Of a stretch of 37,403 bases of DNA, positions 8,046 through 15,630 are shown in pieces. The notes beneath the pieces are model-generated. The model saw only the letters and a list, made by a program, of their open reading frames with translations. It made no database searches and had not been told where the DNA came from. The DNA is from Oscillospiraceae bacterium. Its GTDB lineage: Bacteria > Bacillota > Clostridia > Oscillospirales > Ruminococcaceae. The stretch covers positions 1 through 37,403 of the forward strand of contig JAFRUS010000002.1 of NCBI GenBank assembly GCA_017438745.1, written 5' to 3'. Position 1 is the stretch's first letter. The number at the start of each line of letters is the position of its first letter. Position numbers and translations under genes: made by a program.

Positions 8046-8479
8046 CTATTTTATCAGATTTTCTGATTCTTTCTTTTTTCTAACAGCAGCTATAATATCA
8101 TTTATATTATCGGTATTAGTAACACCGGGATATTCATCCTGAAAATCCAGTAAAATATCTTTGTTTTCTGATTCCATATTGCGTACTTTTTCATATGTTT
8201 TTTCATATTCTTTTTCTGCAATTATTTTTTCAATAAAAAGTCTTGAATATTCCGGCAGTTTATCATAAGAGCCGTAGAGATCAGCGGCAGCTTTTTTGAT
8301 CTGATTCAGTGATATTGAAGTGGATGATTTCTCATGTTCCCAAAGAATTCCGATAACATCTGATAAGTCATATTTATACTGCCTGCCGGCCATAAGTTTC
8401 ATTGCCAGCAGGTATTCTCCGGCAATTGTGCGGAATGATACTGATCAAGGTTTTCTTTTGTGAACGGCTTCTCAAACAA
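8046..8479 (-). pseudogene. broken nucleotidyltransferase-type toxin (DUF6036-like), internal deletion plus frameshift
   Basis: The downstream 118-codon frame (8402-8046) begins inside a gene: reading back past its first ATG gives SFRTIAGEYLLAMKLMAGR, the C-terminal half of a family I recognise as DUF6036-like nucleotidyltransferases. The N-terminus of the same family is still present in another frame. A TTG at 8479-8477, overlapping the XRE stop, starts MFEKPFTKENLDQY and runs into a stop just past the junction. The central part, which would hold the Gly-Gly/Asp-x-Asp nucleotidyltransferase site, is missing, so a deletion of roughly 100 codons joined the ends out of frame. The C-terminal fragment might still be translated, but it lacks a clear ribosome site and a catalytic core. 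Family assignment is from memory of homologues. Confidence 0.7.
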
Positions 8480-9044
8480 CGTTTCTCACTTCGCTTTCAA
8501 TGATATTAAATCTTCTGAATTCAGGAATTGAATTTTTTTCTGCTGTATGCAGAGGTTCATCAGTGTGCATTACTTCGCTGATGATCAGTACGCCAACAGG
8601 ATATATAGGTCGTTCAAGTTTGCTTGCACGAAGATCGTTATATCTCGTGCAAAGAGGAATTTCATTGATTCTTGAAAGATAATCTATCATTGCAAGCAGG
8701 TATAAAGCTTCCGGAAACCAGTGCTTTTCATAAAGTTTTCTTATTTCATCAGATTCCAGAACTTTTATAATAAAATCTAAATCTCCCATGTCTTTTACAT
8801 AATGACATGTATTACTCTTGAATACTTCAAAGGAGCTGCGTTCACTTTCTTTTTCCGATTCTAATATTGATTCGATTGTTAAATTCAGTACTTTTGCGAT
8901 TTTGTAAAGTGTTCCTGCAGAACATTTTTCAAGATTGGCTTTTCCACTGCAGATATCATTGATCGTAGCCTGCGGAACGCCGCTTTCTTTACTAAGTCGA
9001 TATTTGGTCATTTTTATTTTCTCAAGTTGTTCATTAATGATCAT
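8472..9044 (-). CDS. XRE-family helix-turn-helix antitoxin/regulator
   Basis: A 190-residue DNA-binding protein. Residues ~5-60 form a Cro/CI-type HTH (MTKYRLSKESGVPQATINDICSG, shown in two parts: MTKYRLSKESGVP and QATINDICSG). The rest is a helical domain with SNTCHYVKDMGDLDFIIKVL and the conserved close IPEFRRFNIIESEVRNV, seen in antitoxins paired with nucleotidyltransferase toxins. The start is ATG 9044, preceded by AAAGGGG; the in-frame TTG at 9062 lies upstream of that site and is unlikely. The 3' end overlaps the start of the broken toxin by 8 bases, the usual order of such type II-like pairs. Probably autoregulated through the operator at 9075-9084. Confidence 0.8.
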   Translation of the reverse strand: MIINEQLEKIKMTKYRLSKESGVPQATINDICSGKANLEKCSAGTLYKIAKVLNLTIESILESEKESERSSFEVFKSNTCHYVKDMGDLDFIIKVLESDEIRKLYEKHWFPEALYLLAMIDYLSRINEIPLCTRYNDLRASKLERPIYPVGVLIISEVMHTDEPLHTAEKNSIPEFRRFNIIESEVRNVV

Positions 9045-9067
9045 AGTTATCGCCCCTTTCAATTAAA

Positions 9068-9096
9068 ATTATAACGGTTTACCGAATTATTGTCAA
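9068..9096 (-). promoter_or_regulatory. consensus promoter with operator in the spacer, upstream of the XRE gene
   Basis: On the minus strand TTGACA (9096-9091) and TATAAT (9073-9068) are separated by exactly 17 bases, a perfect consensus promoter. The spacer contains the near-palindrome CGGTAAACCG (9084-9075). A repressor bound there would block RNA polymerase, so autoregulation by the XRE protein is the simplest reading. Confidence 0.8.
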
Positions 9097-9142
9097 TAGC
9101 CTATGACTTCTTCAGGGGGTATGTTTTATTTGTAAAAAATTA

Positions 9143-9183
9143 CTGGCTGTTCTAGGATAGTACGCCGAAGACGTTCCGTTTAA
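9143..9183. repeat. 41-base imperfect direct repeat, copy 2
   Basis: Second copy of the repeat at 6690-6730 (CTGGCTGT, then GATAGTACGCCGAAGACGTTC and TTTAA), in the same orientation. Most differences are in the 5-base variable part and near the 3' end. Confidence 0.7.
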
Positions 9184-9188
9184 AAGGA

Positions 9189-9232
9189 TGCGCCTTCGGC
9201 GCAATAGAAACCCCTGCTCGTTTGAGCAGGGG
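9189..9232. repeat. 44-base double-hairpin direct repeat, copy 2
   Basis: Identical to 7972-8015, same orientation. The second stem (CCCCTGCTCG / GAGCAGGGG) could terminate transcription leaving the RtcB gene on the minus strand. A third, partial copy of the first stem (TTGCGCCTTCGGCG) is at 9272-9289, touching the RtcB stop. Confidence 0.8.
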
Positions 9233-9290
9233 GATTTACGATAAAGATTAGAATCAGTTGTAATTTTTAGTTTGCGCCTTCGGCGTAAGT

Positions 9291-10496
9291 TTACTCCTCT
9301 CCGGCCTTAAAATTATAAACCGGCTTGATAATATCATTTATTTCAACTGTGTCATTTATATTATTCACAATATCGTCAATCGACTTGTATGCCATCGGGC
9401 ATTCGTCGAGGGTCTGGGCGTTTACGGATGTGGTGTAGATGCCTTTCATCTGCTTTTTGAATTCCGAGACAGTAAAGCTTTCCCTGGCCTGCGAACGGGA
9501 CATAAGGCGGCCGGCGCCGTGCGGGGCGGAACTGTTCCAGTCTGGATTGCCTTTTCCGGTGCAGATAAGGCTTCCGTCACGCATATTGATCGGGATCAGG
9601 AGCTTCTGACCGGTTTCTGCAGAAACAGCACCCTTTCGGAGTATCATGGTATCCGTGTCTATGTAGTTATGGATAGTGGTGAACTGTTCGGTTACATGCA
9701 CATGCATACCCTTGATGATCTCATCCATCATCGCCTGACGGTTGAGCATCGCAAACTGCTGTACTATTTTCATATCGTGAATATACTGGTCGAAAAGCTC
9801 GCCCTCACAGTAGGCAAGATGCTTCGGAATATCCGGACCGGTTGCTTTCTTCAGTTTCAGAAGTTCAGTCTGTATCTCACTTTCACGGCCTTCGGATTTC
9901 AGCTTTTCAATAAGCGCTTTGGCTTCGCCCTTGTCATCTTTGGTCAGTCTCTTAAAGGCTTCTTCCTGGTAGTACTTCGCCGTTTCCACGCCGAGATGAC
10001 GTGAACCTGAGTGGATTACGATGTACATGCTTCCGTCTTCACCCTTGTCAGCCTCAATGAAATGATTGCCGCCTCCGAGGGTGCCGATGCTGAGTTCTGC
10101 GCGCTCAGGATTTATGTGCTTGTAGCAGTACAGTTTTGTAAGGTCAATCTGCTCGTTGTAGCGGTGCGGTGTTTCGCGTACATCGAAACCAGACGGTATC
10201 TTTGCATATATAAGCTTATCAAGCATCTGAACTTCGATGTGCTTTTCCTTAAGCCTGACGGTTTCCATTCCGCAGCCTATGTCAACGCCGACAAGATTCG
10301 GAACTATCTTGTCAGTTATCGTCATGGTAGTGCCGATGGTGCATCCTGCTCCGGCGTGAACATCCGGCATTATTCTTATAACAGAGCCTTCGCTCATAGG
10401 CTGGCTGCAGAGTTCCGTTATCTGTGCAATCGCATTTTCGTCTATTACTTCCGTAAAGACTTTAGCGGAGTTGTATTTTCCTTTTAGTTCTAACAT
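9291..10496 (-). CDS. rtcB: RtcB-type RNA ligase
   Basis: GTP- and Mn2+-dependent ligase joining 2',3'-cyclic phosphate (or 3'-phosphate) RNA ends to 5'-OH ends; in bacteria it is linked to RNA repair. The start is ATG 10496, which has AAAGGA upstream and gives the usual N-terminus (MLELKGKYNSAKVF). The frame continues to 10619, but that extension is unlike the family. Motifs in the 401-residue protein: VGVDIGCGM with metal-binding C75, GGGNHFIE (N144-H145), HSGSRHLG (H162), IHNY (H276), and APHGAGR with H326, the expected guanylylated histidine. All catalytic residues are intact. No archease, RtcA or RtcR is nearby, so it is probably an archease-independent member. Confidence 0.93.
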   Translation of the reverse strand: MLELKGKYNSAKVFTEVIDENAIAQITELCSQPMSEGSVIRIMPDVHAGAGCTIGTTMTITDKIVPNLVGVDIGCGMETVRLKEKHIEVQMLDKLIYAKIPSGFDVRETPHRYNEQIDLTKLYCYKHINPERAELSIGTLGGGNHFIEADKGEDGSMYIVIHSGSRHLGVETAKYYQEEAFKRLTKDDKGEAKALIEKLKSEGRESEIQTELLKLKKATGPDIPKHLAYCEGELFDQYIHDMKIVQQFAMLNRQAMMDEIIKGMHVHVTEQFTTIHNYIDTDTMILRKGAVSAETGQKLLIPINMRDGSLICTGKGNPDWNSSAPHGAGRLMSRSQARESFTVSEFKKQMKGIYTTSVNAQTLDECPMAYKSIDDIVNNINDTVEINDIIKPVYNFKAGEE

Positions 10497-10873
10497 TGTT
10501 TTTCCTTTCGTTTTTCCATTACAGATCAGCGTGAATGGCCAAAATTTCACATATCCGTACATCATCTGATCAGTGTTTTCCTTTGCGTATCTGTTTGTTT
10601 TGAGTATCATGTGAGTCATAACAACAGTATATCACAGTTTTTCGGAAAATACCAGTGATTTGTAAATGATGTCGTGTGATCGTTTATAAAAATCAAACAA
10701 TTATAGAATTTCACAAAAATATCTTTGGCGAGATAGACAAAATCGTGAGAATATGCTATAATAATGATATACATTTTTGCATGGTATGATAAATGCAGAA
10801 ATACTTGTTCGCTTCGGATGCGATTATATATATAAATGTATGATAAAGGCAATCACAGACTGGGGGTAATATA
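10497..10873. other. intergenic region between divergent rtcB and EAL genes
   Basis: Holds the rtcB leader (minus) and the EAL promoter (plus). The part from 10497 to 10619 is an open frame in phase with rtcB, but its translation does not look like RtcB. No riboswitch of a class I know was seen, in particular no GEMM c-di-GMP aptamer ahead of the EAL gene. Confidence 0.5.
10734..10762 (+). promoter_or_regulatory. promoter of the first EAL gene
   Basis: TAGACA (10734-10739) and TATAAT (10757-10762) are separated by 17 bases, with a TGC extended -10. This leaves an untranslated leader of about 105 bases before ATG 10874. Confidence 0.75.
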
Positions 10874-12061
10874 ATGAAATATACAGCTGAAGAAATAAGA
10901 GCGGCAATGAAAAACGGGGAATTATGCGCTTTCTACCAGCCGCAGTACGATTCTATAACGAGTCTTGTAAAGAGTGCTGAGGCACTTGTTCGATGGATAA
11001 AACCGGACGGCGAGATAGTTTCACCGGCGCATTTCATACCGGTTGCCGAGGAAACGGATCTCATCATGGAAATTGACTGGTATATGGCTGAGCAGGCGTG
11101 CAAGACGCTCTATAAGCAGAATATGATGCCGCAGTTTCCGATATCCGTAAACTTTTCACGCAGACATATACGTGAGGATAACTTTGCGAAGAAACTTACG
11201 GAACTTGTAGACCAGTATGATCTTCCGCATCCGCTTTTTGAAGTGGAAATAACCGAGTCGGCAATGGTGGGAGAGGAGGAAAAGCTCCTTGACTGGATTG
11301 TTTCCATAAGAAACGCCGGATTCACAGTTGCCATAGATGACTTCGGAAGCGGTCTTTCCTCACTGCAGTTTGTCAAGGACGTTCCGGCGGATGTTCTTAA
11401 GATAGACAAGTCACTTCTCAGTCACAACTGTGAGAACGAGAAGGAGAGAATAGTTTTAGAGAGCATTTTCACCTTTGCTCACAGACTTCACATGAAAACT
11501 GTTGCCGAGGGTGTTGAGACCAGGGAACAGCTTGCATTCCTGCGGTCGTGTGACTGTAACAAGATACAGGGATATATCTTCGCGCGTCCAATGCCGGAGG
11601 AGGAATACCTTTCCCTCTGCCAGCTGCATCAGTCCGTCGAGGAACCTACTGATATCCTCAAACTCCAGAGTCCGGCAAGTGCCATTAATCTTCTTATGGA
11701 AGCTGTTTTCCGCCGCTATCCTCTTGTAATATTCACAAACCTTACAAAAAATACGTTCTACATGATGGCTTATCAGAATTTCAGCAGAACATCCTGCCCG
11801 TCCACCGGTGTTTTCGATGATCTGATAGCCCACGGCAAAATAACGATGCACCCTGATGACCAGGAGATATTTGCATCAACATTTGAACGTAAAAAGCTTA
11901 TAAACGACTATAACAACGGTATAAAGGAAGTAAGACTCGTCACCCGCCAGATGGGCGATGACGGAATTTACCGCCGGGTCGAGACTACAGATTATTTTGT
12001 AAAGAGCAATTATTCGAACGACATTATAGTGATAACTCTCTGCGATAATCTGCCGGAGTGA
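10874..12061 (+). CDS. EAL-domain cyclic-di-GMP phosphodiesterase with PAS-like tail
   Basis: Hydrolyses c-di-GMP to pGpG. The EAL domain fills residues ~8-250 and every expected catalytic feature is visible: E36-A-L in SAEALVRW, N93 in SVNFS, E125 in EITES, D155-D156 in DDFGSG, K176 in DVLKIDKS, E212 in AEGVET and Q232 in IQGY. The C-terminal ~140 residues (VIFTNLTKNTFYMMAYQ through the HPDD motif, ending near VITLCDN) resemble the PAS-like sensor in the GGDEF protein at 24562-25896, so the enzyme probably reads a signal through it. No membrane segment, so cytoplasmic. The ribosome site is an unusual run GGGGG (10862-10866). It is monocistronic. Confidence 0.93.
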   Translation: MKYTAEEIRAAMKNGELCAFYQPQYDSITSLVKSAEALVRWIKPDGEIVSPAHFIPVAEETDLIMEIDWYMAEQACKTLYKQNMMPQFPISVNFSRRHIREDNFAKKLTELVDQYDLPHPLFEVEITESAMVGEEEKLLDWIVSIRNAGFTVAIDDFGSGLSSLQFVKDVPADVLKIDKSLLSHNCENEKERIVLESIFTFAHRLHMKTVAEGVETREQLAFLRSCDCNKIQGYIFARPMPEEEYLSLCQLHQSVEEPTDILKLQSPASAINLLMEAVFRRYPLVIFTNLTKNTFYMMAYQNFSRTSCPSTGVFDDLIAHGKITMHPDDQEIFASTFERKKLINDYNNGIKEVRLVTRQMGDDGIYRRVETTDYFVKSNYSNDIIVITLCDNLPE

Positions 12062-12071
12062 AGATATATAC

Positions 12072-12105
12072 TTGAAAATTTGCGCTGATTGTGTTAAAAT
12101 ATAAT
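12072..12105 (+). promoter_or_regulatory. promoter of the nfeD-SPFH pair
   Basis: TTGAAA (12072-12077) is 17 bases from TAAAAT (12095-12100); an overlapping TATAAT lies at 12100-12105. The leader to the first ATG (12232) is about 125 bases. Confidence 0.65.
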
Positions 12106-12231
12106 TGTATTCAGAATATAGTAAATGAATATTTTATTTTTTGTTTACTATCAGCTGATACGCAGTAAGCAGATGCAGTTTGCAGATCTGCAGGGCAGTT
12201 TAAATGTCTGAAACAGAAAGGAGAGAGAAAC

Positions 12232-12657
12232 ATGGATAGTCAGATGATTCTATGGGCAGTGGTCTTTGCAGTCGCGGTCGTTTTTGAACTAGTGTCGATG
12301 CAGCTTGTGTCGATATGGTTTGCCGTCGGTGCGCTGGCAGCGTTTATCGCATCTTTTTATCTGCCGTTTACCGGTCAGCTTGCGGTTTTCATAGGCGTGA
12401 CAGCGCTGATGCTGATCGTTACACGTCCGCTGATAAAAAAGTTAAAGCGTCCTGCTGTCCCGACAAACCATGAACTTGATCTTGGAAAACAGGCAATTGT
12501 AATCGAGGACATCGATGCTTCCGCAGGTACCGGAAGAGTAAGAGTCCAGGGCGTTGACTGGAGTGCTTCGGCAAAGGACGGAACACCGATAAAATCAGGT
12601 GAGACCGTTACTGTTGTTGAGGTGAGCGGCGCCAGACTTACAGTTGAGAAAAGCTGA
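12232..12657 (+). CDS. NfeD-family membrane protein
   Basis: A short NfeD protein of 141 residues, partner of SPFH/stomatin proteins in membrane microdomains. Residues ~5-65 contain two or three hydrophobic helices (ILWAVVFAVAVVFELVS; IWFAVGALAAFIASFYL; LAVFIGVTALMLIV). Residues ~80-141 form the OB-fold domain with the typical GKQAIVIEDID, GRVRVQGVDWSA and GETVTVVEVSGARLTVEK. AGGAGAG precedes the ATG. Its SPFH partner follows 78 bases downstream. The spacer (12658-12726) is an odd, almost T-free run rich in A. Confidence 0.88.
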   Translation: MDSQMILWAVVFAVAVVFELVSMQLVSIWFAVGALAAFIASFYLPFTGQLAVFIGVTALMLIVTRPLIKKLKRPAVPTNHELDLGKQAIVIEDIDASAGTGRVRVQGVDWSASAKDGTPIKSGETVTVVEVSGARLTVEKS

Positions 12658-12735
12658 TTTTCCGTAAAGATCAAAAAGAAAAAAAGAGAAAAAACAAAAC
12701 GAAACGAAAAACACGAAAAGGAAAAGGTGAACACT

Positions 12736-13710
12736 ATGGGAGTTTATGTAATCACAGGTATTTGTATTTTATTATTCTTTGTAATCATTTCATGCATCAA
12801 GATAGTTCCTCAGGCGCAGGAATTCGTAATTGAAAGACTCGGTTCCTACTACGAATCATGGACCACAGGTATCCACTTCTTAGTGCCGTTCATTGACAGA
12901 GTGGCAAAGAAGATCTCAATCAAGGAACAGGTAGTTGACTTCAAACCGCAGCCGGTTATCACAAAAGATAACGTTACAATGCAGATCGATACAGTTGTAT
13001 TCTTCCAGGTAACAGATGCAAAGCAGTTTGCATACGGCGTGGAAAAGCCTATGGCAGCTATTGAAAATCTTACAGCTACAACACTTCGTAACATCATCGG
13101 TGAACTCGAACTCGATGCTACACTTACATCAAGAGACTTCATCAACACAAAGATCACAGCAAAGCTTGACGAAGCTACAGACAGATGGGGCATCAAGGTA
13201 AACCGTGTTGAGCTCAAGAACATCCTTCCTCCTCGTGAGATCCAGGATGCCATGGAAAAGCAGATGAAGGCTGAACGTGAAAGACGTGAAAAGATCCTTC
13301 AGGCTGAAGGTGAAAAGAAGTCAGCAGTCCTCGTTGCAGAAGGTGAAAAGGATTCACAGATCCTTCGTGCGGAAGCTGAAAAGCAGGCTCAGATCCTTAA
13401 GGCTCAGGCTGAAAAGGAAGCAATGATCCTCCGTGCTGATGCTGCAAGGGAACAGAAGATCCTTGAAGCTACCGGTGAAGCAAAGGCTATTGAACTCGTA
13501 CAGCAGGCACTTGCTGACAGTATCGTAAAGCTCAACGATGCATCTCCAAGCGAAAGAGTTATCACACTCAAGTCACTTGAAGCATTTGCAAAGGCTGCAG
13601 ACGGCAGAGCAACAAAGATCATTATTCCAAGCGAGATCCAGGGGATTGCCGGACTTGCTGCAGGTATAAAGTCAGTAGTTGATATTGACGACAAAAAACA
13701 GAACGGCTAA
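12736..13710 (+). CDS. SPFH/stomatin-like (QmcA-type) membrane scaffold protein
   Basis: A paraslipin-like band-7 protein of 324 residues. An N-terminal membrane anchor (VITGICILLFFVIISCI, residues ~5-21) is followed by the SPFH domain (~25-190) with IVPQAQEFVIERLGSYY and VKNRVELKNILPPREIQDAM-like text. A long charged coiled coil (~175-250; repeated AEGEK/AEAEKQAQIL units) drives oligomerisation. The start is placed at ATG 12736, five bases after AAGGTGA; a GTG at 12727 is also in frame but lies inside that ribosome site. It acts with the NfeD protein before it in organising membrane domains; its specific clients are unknown. Confidence 0.92.
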   Translation: MGVYVITGICILLFFVIISCIKIVPQAQEFVIERLGSYYESWTTGIHFLVPFIDRVAKKISIKEQVVDFKPQPVITKDNVTMQIDTVVFFQVTDAKQFAYGVEKPMAAIENLTATTLRNIIGELELDATLTSRDFINTKITAKLDEATDRWGIKVNRVELKNILPPREIQDAMEKQMKAERERREKILQAEGEKKSAVLVAEGEKDSQILRAEAEKQAQILKAQAEKEAMILRADAAREQKILEATGEAKAIELVQQALADSIVKLNDASPSERVITLKSLEAFAKAADGRATKIIIPSEIQGIAGLAAGIKSVVDIDDKKQNG

Positions 13711-13732
13711 AATTGTTCATTCATATGTGAGT

Positions 13733-13842
13733 GGGTGTACCAGAGGAACTTCGTTCCTTTGAACCCGCGTTGATTTAGATCAGTTACTGATCCCCGGCGT
13801 ATTTACAGTAAATGTTTAATACTTCCGGGGATTTAGTCTTTA
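13733..13842 (+). terminator. terminator with alternative upstream hairpins after the SPFH gene
   Basis: ATCCCCGG (13790-13797) pairs with CCGGGGAT (13825-13832), extended inside by GTATT/AATAC, followed by a T-rich tract, so it is a likely intrinsic terminator. Upstream are AGGAAC-TTC-GTTCCT (13744-13758) closed by GGGT/ACCC (13733-13736 / 13763-13766). There is also GATCAG-TTA-CTGATC (13778-13792), which shares three bases with the terminator stem and could compete with it. Confidence 0.6.
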
Positions 13843-13879
13843 TTATTATGATCAGTGGATTATTACGGGGGTGTACAGT

Positions 13880-15523
13880 TTGACTGATGAAAAGTTTATT
13901 TTAGATAATTTCGAAAAAGCGCTGGCTGAAAAACAGATAATCGCATATTTCCAGCCTGAGATAAGAACTCTTACAGGAAGCGTCTGCGGATGTGAGGCAC
14001 TTGCAAGATGGATCCTTCCGGATGGTACGATGATCCCGCCTGCAGAATTTGTTCCTGTACTTGAAATACACGATCTTATCCATAAGCTTGACCTTGCGAT
14101 ACTTGACCGTGTGTGCGATGCATATCTCTATCTCGAATCGAAAGACATAAGCACAGTTCCGTTTTCCATAAATCTTTCAAGGATAGATTTCTATCACAGA
14201 GACATGCAGCGTGAGATCACGGAAGTGCTGGAACGCCGCGGTGTTCCGCGCGAGGCAGTTAATATCGAGATCACGGAAAGCGTTATGCTCGAGGAGCCCG
14301 CTGCTCTGAAGGAAAATTTTGAAAAGTTCCATAAGTCAGGATTCAACATCTACATGGATGACTTCGGAAGCGGATTTTCATCGCTCAATGTGCTCAAGGA
14401 TTATCAGTTTGATGTGCTCAAGATTGATATGCGTTTCTTAAGCAACAACGGAAAGCGCTCAAAGAATATCCTGGCAGCTATAATAAGCATGGCCAAGGTG
14501 ATCAACATTCACGCACTCGTCGAGGGCGTTGAGACAAAGGAAGATGTTGACTTCCTGAAAAGCATAGGCTGTGAGATTTTTCAGGGATACTACTTTTCAA
14601 AGCCTCTTTCGCTTGATGATCTGGCCGAATTCTTCATCGAATGTCCTGCAGGTGTGGAAATACCTGAGGAAAGAGCGTATATGGAAGCAGTGGGACGCGT
14701 TAATTTCCTTAGTCCAAATCCGATGGGATGCAGCAAGACTTCCTTTACGGAAAACACGGATATCTGCGGCTATGTCAGCAGCGTGCCTTTCGGACTGATT
14801 GAATATAACGGCACCAACGCCAATTATCTTTTTATAAATGATGCGTATAAACAGGATCTGATGAAGCTTGGCTTCATGTCTGAAAAAACTCTGGAAGCTG
14901 CGATCAATGAAGACGAAAGAAAGTTTCATCAGGTGTTTTTTGATTTCATGGACATGGTCTGTGAAACTGATGAAATACAGACTATCGACAATGTCATGAA
15001 CTGCGGTTATTTCACCTTCAAGGCGAAGCGCATTGCAAGCTACGGAAACCGCACTATGATAGCAGCCACGATCAATCTTTACGATCCGCATATTTCGGAC
15101 AACCGTTCCGATGACATGCAGGAATTCAGCCAGGTAGTTTATTCAACTTATGAAATAGTTATGATGATGTACCCTGAGGAAGACAGGATCCACAAGATCT
15201 ATTCCAGCTCCGGTTTCAAGAACCTTTTTAACAGCGAGTGCATATCTTCGGGGTTAAAATATTTCATGGAGAACTATATCCATAAAAATGACTGGGTAAG
15301 ATTTAAGGACTTCTTCATAAGCGAAAAGTACTGCGAGCGAATGGATGCAGAAGGAACAACATTTATTGAAGAACCGTTCCGTCTGCTGTCTGTAAATAAT
15401 ATTTACAGATGGATCTGTATGCGTGTAACAAGAGCTTTTGCTGCCGCTGAACCGAAGTATCTGCTTACGGTACAGTCGATAAACAGGAATCTCGTTGATC
15501 TGTTAAGCGATAAGTATGAATAA
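13880..15523 (+). CDS. EAL-domain cyclic-di-GMP phosphodiesterase with two PAS-like domains
   Basis: The EAL domain occupies residues ~15-250 of 547, with intact motifs: E39-A-L in CEALARW, SINLSR, EITESVM, D160-D161 in DDFGSG, DVLKIDM, VEGVET and FQGYYF. Two PAS-like stretches follow: roughly 300-395 (FGLIEYNGTNANYLFINDAY and onward) and roughly 410-540 (YSTYEIVMMMYPEE to LLTVQSIN). It is paralogous to the EAL protein 1.8 kb upstream but longer. The start is read as TTG 13880, eight bases after GGGGGTG; a GTG at 13871 in the same frame is fused to that ribosome site and is less likely. Cytoplasmic. It is separated from the SPFH gene by a terminator. Confidence 0.9.
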   Translation: MTDEKFILDNFEKALAEKQIIAYFQPEIRTLTGSVCGCEALARWILPDGTMIPPAEFVPVLEIHDLIHKLDLAILDRVCDAYLYLESKDISTVPFSINLSRIDFYHRDMQREITEVLERRGVPREAVNIEITESVMLEEPAALKENFEKFHKSGFNIYMDDFGSGFSSLNVLKDYQFDVLKIDMRFLSNNGKRSKNILAAIISMAKVINIHALVEGVETKEDVDFLKSIGCEIFQGYYFSKPLSLDDLAEFFIECPAGVEIPEERAYMEAVGRVNFLSPNPMGCSKTSFTENTDICGYVSSVPFGLIEYNGTNANYLFINDAYKQDLMKLGFMSEKTLEAAINEDERKFHQVFFDFMDMVCETDEIQTIDNVMNCGYFTFKAKRIASYGNRTMIAATINLYDPHISDNRSDDMQEFSQVVYSTYEIVMMMYPEEDRIHKIYSSSGFKNLFNSECISSGLKYFMENYIHKNDWVRFKDFFISEKYCERMDAEGTTFIEEPFRLLSVNNIYRWICMRVTRAFAAAEPKYLLTVQSINRNLVDLLSDKYE

Positions 15524-15536
15524 CTGATATACGAAA

Positions 15537-15580
15537 AAACTGCGTGAACATAACGGCCGCGCAGTTTCTTTTTTGTCTTT
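15537..15580 (+). terminator. intrinsic terminator of the second EAL gene
   Basis: AAACTGCG (15537-15544) pairs with CGCAGTTT (15560-15567), followed by CTTTTTTGTCTTTT. Confidence 0.85.
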
Positions 15581-15630
15581 TCGCAGAAATACCGGAAAAA
15601 CCGGATGTTCTGTTTTATCAGAGACCAGTA

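Noticed and set aside
7972..9232. Hairpin repeats considered as a CRISPR array
   Set aside because: Only two full copies more than 1 kb apart with genes between them and no regular spacing.
9519..10487. Two long plus-strand open frames opposite rtcB
   Set aside because: rtcB carries every catalytic motif on the minus strand; these frames are shadows of it.
10497..10619. N-terminal extension of RtcB
   Set aside because: In frame, but the family N-terminus and a ribosome site fit ATG 10496, and the extension does not look like RtcB.
10763..10873. c-di-GMP (GEMM) riboswitch ahead of the EAL gene
   Set aside because: None of the conserved aptamer segments could be found in the leader.
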